A DNA stretch of 14,941 nt. Source: Acidobacteriota bacterium. Its GTDB lineage: Bacteria; Acidobacteriota; Blastocatellia; Pyrinomonadales; Pyrinomonadaceae. The notes beneath the pieces are model-generated. The model searched no databases. It was not told the DNA's origin and saw nothing but the letters and a program-made list of their open reading frames with translations. Made by a program: the position numbers and the translations under genes. Location: contig JAKOSS010000714.1 in the NCBI GenBank assembly GCA_029777145.1, forward strand, positions 1-14,941, in the 5' to 3' direction. Each line of letters begins with the position of its first letter. Position 1 is the first letter of the stretch. Positions 7,279-14,642 of the stretch are shown one piece after another.

Positions 7279-7369
7279 GTCAAACGTTCTAACAAATTCG
7301 CTAATTCAAGTTTGATTGCAGTCCATCCAGCAGGGTTTTAGATTCTAATATTGCTCGATTTTTTGCTTG

Positions 7370-7403
7370 TGCCGTCTTCAGGCCGCCTTTTGAGGCATTT
7401 TTT
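7370..7403 (+). terminator. Terminator-like hairpin in the ROK leader (possible attenuator)
   Basis: TGCC-g-TC (7370-7376) can pair with GAGGCA (7392-7397), giving 6 bp with one bulge, followed directly by six T residues (7398-7403). A smaller alternative stem, GCCT-TTTG-AGGC, is contained within it. The structure lies about 20 bases before the ROK start codon and after its predicted promoter. The stem is weak. Confidence 0.3.
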
Positions 7404-7421
7404 GTTAATTCATTAAACAAA
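7401..7421. promoter_or_regulatory. AT-rich palindrome adjoining the ROK start codon (candidate operator)
   Basis: A 21-base imperfect palindrome, with 8 of 10 arm positions pairing, has outer arms TTTGTT (7401-7406) and AACAAA (7416-7421). It ends two bases before the ATG, occupying the position of the RBS. AT-rich palindromes of this general kind are bound by NagC/Mlc-type ROK repressors, so an autoregulatory operator is plausible. Confidence 0.4.
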
Positions 7422-7423
7422 GT

Positions 7424-8650
7424 ATGCGCAAAATCGATCCCAATGATTTCAAGGTTGCGACCCGCGGCACTTCGCGCGAGATCAACCGCCAGATCGCGTT
7501 GACGCTGATCCGGACACATCAGCCGGTATCGCGCGCGGAACTGGCGCGGCTGATGGAGACCAACCGGGCGAACGTCACGCTCCTTGTCAATGAGCTGCTG
7601 ACCGAGGGTCTCGTGCGCGAAGGCGACCTTGGGGATGGAAAGGCCCGCGGCCGCAAGCCGACGTCACTCTATGTGAATTCCGACCGCGGCGTCGCGATCG
7701 CGCTCGATGTCAGGGCTTCGAGGACGTACATGATGCTGACCGATTCGATCGGACAGCAGATCGGCGAGATCATCAGTTTTCCGACAATGTTCGAACCGCG
7801 TGAATTTGTCGCCAATTTGGGCCGACATGCACGGAAGGCCGTTCTTGAGGTTTCCGGACAATCGACGTTTGACGGGATCGGGATCATCATCCCCGGAATG
7901 GTCGACCGGAAATCGGGGACGGTGATCAACGCGCCCGCCCTTGGCTGGAAACATGTCAAGCTCGGCGAGCTGCTCGAAAAGGAGTTCGAAGGTTCCGAAG
8001 TTCACCTCGAGAATTCAGGCAAGGCCTGCGCGCTGTCGCAGATATGGTCGGTTCGCAGCGACCTCCGCGGAAACAATGACATTGTCTTTGTCAGCGTGTC
8101 CGACGGTCTCGGCGTCGGGATCGTCATCAACGGCGAGGTCTTGCGGGGCAAGCACAATACGGCAGGCGAGTTCGGCCACGTCCCGCTCAGCATCGACGGC
8201 CCGAAATGCGCTTGCGGTGCGACAGGCTGTCTCGAAGCCTACATTTCGAACCCGGCCACTCTTTCAAGGTACTTGGGCAGAAACGTAGCGCGCCGGCAGC
8301 CGCGGGCGGTCGACGAGGCGGATTTCACGGTCGAGGATCTGATCGCGATCGCTCGGAAAAACGACGGGCGGGCGATCACGGCGCTCATTTCGACGGCGCG
8401 GTACCTGGGGATGGGACTGGCTTCGATCGTAAATGCGATCGACCCGACGGTGATCTATATCGGCGGCGAGATCACGGATGCCTGGGATCTGATCGAGGTG
8501 CACGTCCGCGAGGCCTTGCGCGAACGGGCGCTGACGAATGATCTCGCCGATGTCCAGATTCGAATCGTACCGGCGTCCGAGCATCCGCGGCTTCGCGGAG
8601 CCGTCGCCCTGATCACGGCCCCGGCGTTCGCCGCGCCGAAGGTGGCCTAG
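7424..8650 (+). CDS. ROK-family transcriptional regulator (NagC/Mlc/XylR type)
   Basis: A 408-residue protein. The N-terminal winged helix-turn-helix spans about 18-85 (REINRQIALTLIRTHQPVSR then ELARLMETNRANVTLLVNEL). The ROK domain follows, with DVRASRTYMML, GIGIIIPGMVDRKSG and SDGLGVGIVING. The structural zinc site is intact: His252 (EFGHV) and Cys262, Cys264, Cys269 (CACGATGC). In ROK sugar kinases the catalytic Asp lies in an ENDAN-like motif; here the segment is ENSGK (196-200) with Ser198 in its place, so kinase activity is unlikely and the protein should be a sugar-responsive repressor. It is divergent from the LacI-family gene and directly upstream of the TonB-dependent receptor, its likely target. 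No SD is visible before the ATG; the palindrome at 7401-7421 occupies that position. An alternative downstream start would cut into the HTH region and is disfavoured. Confidence 0.92.
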   Translation: MRKIDPNDFKVATRGTSREINRQIALTLIRTHQPVSRAELARLMETNRANVTLLVNELLTEGLVREGDLGDGKARGRKPTSLYVNSDRGVAIALDVRASRTYMMLTDSIGQQIGEIISFPTMFEPREFVANLGRHARKAVLEVSGQSTFDGIGIIIPGMVDRKSGTVINAPALGWKHVKLGELLEKEFEGSEVHLENSGKACALSQIWSVRSDLRGNNDIVFVSVSDGLGVGIVINGEVLRGKHNTAGEFGHVPLSIDGPKCACGATGCLEAYISNPATLSRYLGRNVARRQPRAVDEADFTVEDLIAIARKNDGRAITALISTARYLGMGLASIVNAIDPTVIYIGGEITDAWDLIEVHVREALRERALTNDLADVQIRIVPASEHPRLRGAVALITAPAFAAPKVA

Positions 8651-8684
8651 TCCGTCGCCCGCGTATCGATTCGATCGCGACGGA
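8651..8684 (+). terminator. Hairpin directly after the ROK stop codon
   Basis: TCCGTCGC (8651-8658) and GCGACGGA (8677-8684) form a perfect 8-bp GC-rich stem. The loop contains a second palindrome, ATCGA-T-TCGAT (8665-8675). There is no T-tract, so this may be a factor-dependent terminator, an mRNA processing or stability element, or an operator, rather than an intrinsic terminator. It separates the regulator from the receptor gene. Confidence 0.45.
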
Positions 8685-8750
8685 TCCGCCCGAACAAACA
8701 TTGCAGTAATTTTTCAGGAACGAGATTTTGCATTTAGTAAGGAGAAAACA

Positions 8751-11700
8751 ATGAATCAGCTAAACGGATTTCCACGATTGTCGACGGCTGGCACCGGTTT
8801 TCGTTGGACCGGGATACCGTTACTTCTTCTGGCGCTCTTAGCCATTCCTATTGCGGTGAGCGCGCAGATCACCAGCGCAACCATCGTCGGAACGGTTTCC
8901 GACGCGAGCGGCGCGGCGGTACCGGCGGCATCGGTAACTGCCCGCAACACCCAAACCGGTCTTACGCGTACCGTTAATTCCGACGGCGACGGCAACTACC
9001 GGATCGAGTTTCTCCCGATCGGTCAGTATGTCGTCGAAGTCGCCGCGACAACCGGGTTCAAGAAAGCGATCCGCGAGGCGATCTCCCTGAGCGTCGGGGA
9101 TGTGGCGCGCGTCGATGTCAGCCTTGAGGCCGGCTCGGTGAGCGAACAGGTGACGATCACGAGCGACGCACCGGAGGTCAATACGAGCACCGCCGAACTG
9201 GGCAGAACCATTCAGACCCAGGAGATCGAGAATCTTCCATTAGTTGAGCGCAACGTTTTCACCCTGCTTGATCTGACCCCCGGCGTCCAATCAAACAACG
9301 CCGGAGTCGCGACCGCTTCGGCATCGACGAGCAATCTCAGCTTGGGGTTTCCGGAACAAAGGACGCTGATCAACGGCGGCACCGACGGCGGCACGGGATC
9401 GGTCAATTATTATCTGGACGGCGGTCTGAACATGACGAATCTCCGGAATACCGGAAACATCGCGCCGAATCCGGATGCGATCCAGGAGTTCAGGGTCCAG
9501 ACGAACAGTTACAACGCCGAATACGGAAGATTCGCGAGCGGTATCATCAATATCCTTACGAAATCAGGCACGAACACCTTCCACGGTTCGCTTTATGAAT
9601 TCGTCCGCAACGACGCATTCAACGCCAATGAATGGGGATCGGTCGTTGAAAAGGCTCCGTACCGCCGTAACCAGTTCGGCGGAACTTTCGGTGGTCCCAT
9701 CAAGAATGACCGCACGTTCTTCTTTGCTTCCTACTCAGGACTGCGACAAACCACGAGCACGTTTCTGAACGGCGCCCGGGTCCCGACCGCGCTCGAACGC
9801 ATCGGCGACTTTTCGGCGTCGCCGGGCAGCGGTCCGCGGGATCCGGTGACGGGGGCCACATTCACGTGCAACGGCGTTTCGCGGGTCATTTGCCCGAACC
9901 GGATCAATCCGGTTGCGGCGAGGATCATCAACGACTACATTCCGCTGTCGAATGTCACCCTCAGCAACGGACTCCCGGGGTGGCAGGGGAATGTCGCGAA
10001 TCCATACAACACCGACGAATTTCTGGCGAAGTTCGATCATCAGTTGACCACGGCTCATCGCCTTACTGCGTCGTATTTCACCACCGCGGGGAGCACGACG
10101 GTGTTTCCGGGGAGCGGCAACCTGCCGTGGGCGACGCAAAAGTTCAAATGGCGGCAGCACAACGTGAACCTGAGCGACGTCTGGATCATCGGCCCGGACA
10201 AGATCAACCAGTTTTGGCTGACGTACAGCCGCAATTTCGGCGGACGACTGAACCAACCGGCAACTTCCCTCGCCGATCTCGGTTCGGCCTTTACGCCGCA
10301 GGGTGCGCCGTCGTTGCCGCAAATAACGGTCACAGGTTATTTCACGCTTTCGAATGCGATCGGCGGACCGCGCGCCGGAACCGACATGTACTCGATGCGG
10401 AACGTGTTCAGTTGGATCAAGGGATCCCATTCCCTGAAGATCGGCGGCGAAGTCTCGCTCAACAAGGACATCCAGGAAACGCTGCTCAATAATTACGGCG
10501 TCTTCTCGTTCAGTTCGTCAGGAGCGACGAACAACGCACTCGCGAACTTCCTGATTGGACTTCCGACCGGTTTGACCCAGGACGCGCCCGTCACGGCTTA
10601 CACGAATACGTGGTACACGGCGCTCTTCGTGCAGGACGACTTCCGCGTCAGTTCCCGCCTGACGCTCAATCTGGGCCTTCGGTGGGATGTTCAGACGCCC
10701 CCGACCGATCCTGAGAATCGGGTCGTGAACTATGTTCCGGGACAACGCTCGACCGTCAACCCGATCGCGCCGGTCGGAGCTCTGTTCTACGGCGATCCCG
10801 GCGTCGAAAGAGGCGGAATCCCGGTCGCGTACGACCACTTCTCTCCGCGATTCGGACTTGCCTGGGATCCGTTCGGTGACGGCAAGACTTCGATCCGCGC
10901 CGCCGCGGGGATCTTCTACGGGAGCATTTCCGGGAACGAATGGAACACCATGACGAACTTTCAGCCGTTCTCGACGCGGCTGAACTTCAGCGGCATCAAC
11001 CTGGCGACGTCCTCCAACGGCTGGACCGGCGCCTCGTTGAGCAATCCGTACCTGAACTTCCCGGGCGGCAATCCGTTTCCTTATCAGGGAACGTTCACCA
11101 CCGGCGGCGGACTCTTCGCCGTCGCGCAGGACTTCGCGTGGCCGCGGACGTTCCAGACGAACGTGTCCATTCAGCGGGAGATCTTCAAGGATCTCACGGT
11201 CGGCGCGGCGTATGTCGGAACGCTGGCCAGCAGGCTGCCTTTCGGTCGTGATGTCAATTATCCGGTCCTGACGCCGACGGCGACGACCGGCAACATCAAC
11301 GCGCGGCGTCCGAATACCGCGTTTGGCGCGGTTCTCGTACTCGATTCCGATCAGGACGCTTCGTACCACGGCATGCAGCTCACGACCGTTTGGCGAATGG
11401 GCAAAATGCTGAATCTAAATGCCTTCTACGTTCTCAGCAAGACGTTAAGCAGCGCGCAGCTTCACAACAACACGACTCAGGGGCTCGCGCAGAACTACAG
11501 CCGGCTCGATCTCGAGAGCGGACGCGCAGATACGGATCAACGTCACGTTTTCAGCCTGAGCATGAACTTCCGGCCTGATCTCTACAGAGGCAAGAACAAA
11601 GTTGCGAAGGCGATCATCAACGGCTGGAGCCTTTCGCCGATCGTCAAAGTGCGCAGCGGCCGGCCGTTCACGGTCACCAACGGAAACGTCGACGCGAATC

Positions 11701-12083
11701 TCGACGGCAATACGAATGACCGTGCCCAATTGATCGGCGATCCGCGGATCAGCAATCCGTCGCCGGCGATGTGGTTCAATACGGCCGCCTTTACGCGCAA
11801 CGCGATTGTCACCGGGGTGGCGACCGACGGCAACTCGGCCCGTAACTTGCTGACCGGCCCGGGATACAGGGTAGTTGATCTCGCTCTTTCGCGTGATTTT
11901 CGGTTCGGGGAACGCATCAAACTCCGATTCCGCGCCGAGGGAACGAATATCTTCAACCTCGTGAACTACGATCAGCCGAATGCCAGCGCACCGGCTCCCG
12001 GCACGACGTCATCAACGTTCGGCACCATTTCGGGCGCGTCGGCAATGAGGCGGTTGCAGTTCGGATTCCGTCTGACCTTCTGA
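8751..12083 (+). CDS. TonB-dependent outer-membrane receptor with carboxypeptidase-regulatory-like domain (Oar-like)
   Basis: A 1110-residue outer-membrane protein. An N-terminal signal peptide ends near Ala38 (AVSAQ). A carboxypeptidase regulatory-like beta-sandwich domain follows (about 40-125, GTVSDASGAAVPAASVTARN...GNYRIEFLPIGQYVVEV), then a plug domain (about 130-280, including IENLPLVERNVFTLLDLTPGV) and a long C-terminal beta-barrel ending in RLTF. The terminal Phe fits the outer-membrane insertion signal. This architecture is that of the Oar-like receptors abundant in Acidobacteriota, which work without an obvious SusD partner; none is encoded here. The likely role is energy-dependent uptake of oligosaccharides, inferred from the adjoining lyases. 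It has the strongest RBS in the window (AAGGAG at 8739-8744, six bases before the ATG). It probably has its own promoter or shares that of the ROK gene; a hairpin after the ROK stop may reduce read-through. Confidence 0.93.
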   Translation: MNQLNGFPRLSTAGTGFRWTGIPLLLLALLAIPIAVSAQITSATIVGTVSDASGAAVPAASVTARNTQTGLTRTVNSDGDGNYRIEFLPIGQYVVEVAATTGFKKAIREAISLSVGDVARVDVSLEAGSVSEQVTITSDAPEVNTSTAELGRTIQTQEIENLPLVERNVFTLLDLTPGVQSNNAGVATASASTSNLSLGFPEQRTLINGGTDGGTGSVNYYLDGGLNMTNLRNTGNIAPNPDAIQEFRVQTNSYNAEYGRFASGIINILTKSGTNTFHGSLYEFVRNDAFNANEWGSVVEKAPYRRNQFGGTFGGPIKNDRTFFFASYSGLRQTTSTFLNGARVPTALERIGDFSASPGSGPRDPVTGATFTCNGVSRVICPNRINPVAARIINDYIPLSNVTLSNGLPGWQGNVANPYNTDEFLAKFDHQLTTAHRLTASYFTTAGSTTVFPGSGNLPWATQKFKWRQHNVNLSDVWIIGPDKINQFWLTYSRNFGGRLNQPATSLADLGSAFTPQGAPSLPQITVTGYFTLSNAIGGPRAGTDMYSMRNVFSWIKGSHSLKIGGEVSLNKDIQETLLNNYGVFSFSSSGATNNALANFLIGLPTGLTQDAPVTAYTNTWYTALFVQDDFRVSSRLTLNLGLRWDVQTPPTDPENRVVNYVPGQRSTVNPIAPVGALFYGDPGVERGGIPVAYDHFSPRFGLAWDPFGDGKTSIRAAAGIFYGSISGNEWNTMTNFQPFSTRLNFSGINLATSSNGWTGASLSNPYLNFPGGNPFPYQGTFTTGGGLFAVAQDFAWPRTFQTNVSIQREIFKDLTVGAAYVGTLASRLPFGRDVNYPVLTPTATTGNINARRPNTAFGAVLVLDSDQDASYHGMQLTTVWRMGKMLNLNAFYVLSKTLSSAQLHNNTTQGLAQNYSRLDLESGRADTDQRHVFSLSMNFRPDLYRGKNKVAKAIINGWSLSPIVKVRSGRPFTVTNGNVDANLDGNTNDRAQLIGDPRISNPSPAMWFNTAAFTRNAIVTGVATDGNSARNLLTGPGYRVVDLALSRDFRFGERIKLRFRAEGTNIFNLVNYDQPNASAPAPGTTSSTFGTISGASAMRRLQFGFRLTF

Positions 12084-12114
12084 TAGCCTGAAGTCCGGAG
12101 AGCGGAACTTAACG

Positions 12115-12147
12115 GGAGTCTGTCCGAATGCAGAACGGGCAGACTCC
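12115..12147 (+). terminator. Terminator-like hairpin after the TonB-dependent receptor
   Basis: GGAGTCTGTCC (12115-12125) pairs with GGGCAGACTCC (12137-12147) over 11 bp with one G-U pair and an 11-base loop. It begins about 30 bases after the receptor stop codon. No T-tract follows, so termination would be Rho-assisted or the hairpin may act in mRNA stability. Confidence 0.5.
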
Positions 12148-12185
12148 GTCCCGCTGATCCCGGATCACGCACCGGAAGATTTTGA

Positions 12186-12329
12186 CCGCGAATCTTCGCG
12201 ACGCAGCGCGAATTGAACACCGGGACGAGCTGTCATTTGATCCGATCGCTCCAACGTCGGTGATCATTTGGGAAAAGCCGCGCAACCTGACGGCGGTTTG
12301 ATTTGGCGTCAAATCGCGAAGATTCGCGG
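12186..12329. repeat. Pair of inverted 16-bp palindromic repeats upstream of the 632-residue protein gene
   Basis: CCGCGAATCTTCGCGA at 12186-12201 and its exact reverse complement TCGCGAAGATTCGCGG at 12314-12329 are 112 bp apart. Each copy is itself a near-perfect palindrome (CGCGAA-2 bases-TTCGCG). A further small stem, GATTTG-GCGT-CAAATC (12300-12315), abuts the second copy. The pair fills the gap between the receptor terminator and the next operon. It could be a REP-like intergenic element or a pair of operators. Confidence 0.7.
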
Positions 12330-12375
12330 GCGATTATTTTTATCACGTCATCTGGGTTTGATGATCGGAGAACTG

Positions 12376-14274
12376 ATGATCAGGACAAAGCGAACCGGAA
12401 TCGCCGGGTTTCTATCGGCCATCGTTTTGATCGGAATCGTCTGCGGGCTGATTCCCTCCACGGCGTCGGCACAAAACCAAATCGTTGTAAATGGTGTTTT
12501 GGCAAAGACGCTCCACGCCGAGATCGACGGTTTCCTCGCCAAAGAGATCGCAAGCCACTTCGCGAACATCAAATCGCTCGACCCGCCGCCCGAACGAGTC
12601 TTCGGCGCGCTGACGGTCGGCGAATTCTCGTGGGGAAGTTTTGCGAGAGCGCTCGCGGCGCAGGCCGATCTGGGCGGAAACCGGATGATCGCAGGCAAGA
12701 ATACGGCGCGGGCGATCGCCGAAATGGGACTGATCGAATCGCGGCAAGGCGGGAAGGCATTCGCTCAGCTGTATTCGATTCTTGCGCTTCGGCATTTCGG
12801 GACCGATCTCTCAAAGAACGCCGTTTGGTTGAGCATGAGCGAGTCCGAGCGGAAAGAGTGGCACTCGCTGCTCGACCCCGCCCGGTTCTACGATCCGCAG
12901 AAAAGGGCCGTCATCAATCTTCCGGAGAATTATCTCGGCGTCGCCGCCCGCGTCGCCGCGATGAGCTGGCAATTGGGCGTTCTCAAGGACCGCGCGTTCC
13001 TTGATTCCGTCGTCGAGCGCGCGGCGCAGCAGTTCACTGAAGGTGCGATCTATTCTGACGACAATCCTCCGACCGGGCGATACGACCGCTATTCGAACGA
13101 GTACGCGCGCTATTGCTGGGACGCGGCCGACATCGCGGGACGCGGCGACATCAAAGACAAGCTGCGCGCGTCGATCAAAACCCAGATGCGGCTCTGGTAC
13201 GATCTCGTCTCACCTGCCGGTTACGGATACAACTGGGGACGCAGCCAGGGATTGGTGAGCTATCTGGACACCCTCGAGATCGCTGCGTTCTTGGCGCAAA
13301 ATCCTGAATTCAGCCCGGCGCCGCTGACCGAGATCGCGGCACTTTTCAATCAGGCGTGGCGATGGATCCGCGCGGACTACGACGACGCGACCCACATGTT
13401 CACGGTCTTCGCCTTCGGGCGCGGCAACTACTCGTACATCAACCGCAACCGTGAGTGGCAGCAGACCGGAACCGGATTCGGCAAAATAGTATTGGCCAAT
13501 TCGACCTTCTTCAAGGCGCTCGAGAAAGAGCGTGTCGATTCGTTTCCGGCGAGCCCGACGCTGCCGGACGTCGCCCGGTTCGAGTACTTCTCCCAAAACA
13601 ATAACCTTCGCGAAGGCGTCTGGCTCGTACGCCAGGGGAAACTGCACTTTGCATTGCCGATCACGGTCGGAACGAAACCGGCGATCTCCGATTACCTTCC
13701 GGCTCCGTTCGGATTATCGGGATTTTCCGCTCCGGTCGAAGAGGTTTATCCGTCATTCGTCCCGTTCTTGACGCTCGGTGACGGCAGCGTATATGCGGCC
13801 GCCGACGGTTCCGATCTTATTCGTCCGGCGGATGACGCCCGTTCGCTGGAGATCACGAACGACAAATGGGCGCGCATCAACAGCAAATCGGGCGAACGAT
13901 TCGACAACGGACTGCGGAGCGTCGTGAATTTCTCGATCGAACGCGGCAAGTTCATCCGCCGCGAAACGGTCACCGCCCGGCGCGACGTCGTGATACGCGC
14001 TTGGAAGTTCGTCTTTCCTTCGACCGCGTCGGCGGCGTCGCAGATATTCCGCGACGGAACCACCGAATTTCAACTGGATGGCCGCGATGGCCGCACGTTG
14101 GTCGCCATCAAACTGCCGTTTCCGTCGTCGATCCGCATTCTGGCGACCGGAGACGACAAACTCGGCAAGGGCGTGCTCGGCCCGATTCCGATCCACATCG
14201 TCGCCGAAGCGGAAGAAACTCGCCTGTCCGCCGGGCAAACATTCACCTGGGAAATCAGCGTTGAGCCTAAATAG
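12376..14274 (+). CDS. Secreted protein of unrecognised family; candidate alpha/alpha-toroid polysaccharide lyase
   Basis: I do not recognise the family. The protein has 632 residues with a signal peptide ending at STASA-Q (about residue 32). The N-terminal half (about 45-385) looks mainly helical, with repeated aromatic-rich motifs resembling helical-toroid carbohydrate enzymes: NLPENYLGVAARVA (181-194), YDRYSNEYARYCWDAAD (236-252), YGYNWGRSQGLVSYLDT (283-299) and NYSYINRNREW (351-361). The C-terminal half (about 400-632) looks beta-rich, as in lyases with a toroid followed by a beta-sandwich. The start at 12376 is chosen because GGAG (12367-12370) lies five bases upstream and the signal peptide then begins the protein; the longer TTG start at 12268 would bury it. 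The KdgF-like cupin gene follows after 4 bp, then an alginate-lyase-family gene. Context therefore suggests a lyase or other enzyme acting on uronate polymers. No catalytic residues can be assigned with confidence. Confidence 0.8.
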   Translation: MIRTKRTGIAGFLSAIVLIGIVCGLIPSTASAQNQIVVNGVLAKTLHAEIDGFLAKEIASHFANIKSLDPPPERVFGALTVGEFSWGSFARALAAQADLGGNRMIAGKNTARAIAEMGLIESRQGGKAFAQLYSILALRHFGTDLSKNAVWLSMSESERKEWHSLLDPARFYDPQKRAVINLPENYLGVAARVAAMSWQLGVLKDRAFLDSVVERAAQQFTEGAIYSDDNPPTGRYDRYSNEYARYCWDAADIAGRGDIKDKLRASIKTQMRLWYDLVSPAGYGYNWGRSQGLVSYLDTLEIAAFLAQNPEFSPAPLTEIAALFNQAWRWIRADYDDATHMFTVFAFGRGNYSYINRNREWQQTGTGFGKIVLANSTFFKALEKERVDSFPASPTLPDVARFEYFSQNNNLREGVWLVRQGKLHFALPITVGTKPAISDYLPAPFGLSGFSAPVEEVYPSFVPFLTLGDGSVYAAADGSDLIRPADDARSLEITNDKWARINSKSGERFDNGLRSVVNFSIERGKFIRRETVTARRDVVIRAWKFVFPSTASAASQIFRDGTTEFQLDGRDGRTLVAIKLPFPSSIRILATGDDKLGKGVLGPIPIHIVAEAEETRLSAGQTFTWEISVEPK

Positions 14275-14278
14275 ACCG

Positions 14279-14632
14279 ATGATCAGCGAAAAGATTGAAA
14301 CAACCGCACTTGTAACCGACTGGTCGTCAGTGAAGACCGAGTCTCCCGCGCCAGGCATCACGCGGCAGATGATCGTCGGGCAGAATGTGATGATGGTCCG
14401 GTTCACGTTCGAACCGTTCCTCGTGACGGAGGAACACACGCATCCCCACGAACAGATGACGATCGTCGTGAAAGGGCGCGTCAAATTCATTATCAGCGGC
14501 GAAGAGCGCATGGTTTCGGCGGGCGATGTGCTCCATTTCCCCCCGCACAACCGTCACGGCGCGACCATGCTTGATGAGGAAGTCGTGCTGATCGACATCT
14601 TCTCGCCGATCCGTGAGGACTTTCTGGCCTGA
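14279..14632 (+). CDS. kdgF: KdgF-like cupin, unsaturated uronate ring-opening enzyme
   Basis: A small single-domain cupin of 117 residues without a signal peptide, so cytoplasmic. The metal-site motif HTHPHEQ (53-59) supplies His53, His55 and Gln59, and His93 (PHNRHGA) is the second-motif ligand. This H-x-H-P-H-E-Q arrangement is characteristic of KdgF, which converts 4,5-unsaturated monouronates from pectin or alginate into linear ketonized sugars (DKI or DEH). This is the step between the lyases and the SDR reductase of the locus. ATG 14279 is four bases after the preceding stop, indicating operon coupling; a longer reading frame running back to 14078 overlaps the upstream gene and is not real. 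No clear SD is present, consistent with coupling. The gene symbol is assigned by motif and context; other small cupins share the fold. Confidence 0.82.
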   Translation: MISEKIETTALVTDWSSVKTESPAPGITRQMIVGQNVMMVRFTFEPFLVTEEHTHPHEQMTIVVKGRVKFIISGEERMVSAGDVLHFPPHNRHGATMLDEEVVLIDIFSPIREDFLA

Positions 14633-14642
14633 CGAAACCCGT

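Noticed and set aside
8685..8738. Promoter directly before the TonB-dependent receptor
   Set aside because: A TTGCAG hexamer at 8701 has only a 3-of-6 -10 candidate at the right spacing; too weak to annotate.
12268..12375. TTG start adding 36 residues to the 632-residue secreted protein
   Set aside because: It would run through the palindromic repeats and bury the signal peptide. ATG 12376 has GGAG at a proper distance.
14078..14278. Longer start for the KdgF-like cupin
   Set aside because: This stretch lies inside the upstream gene in another frame and adds a low-complexity segment not found in cupins. ATG 14279 starts at the family's usual length.
13753..14550. Minus-strand 265-codon reading frame opposite the cupin
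   Set aside because: It spans two real plus-strand genes and has no domain; it is a shadow.
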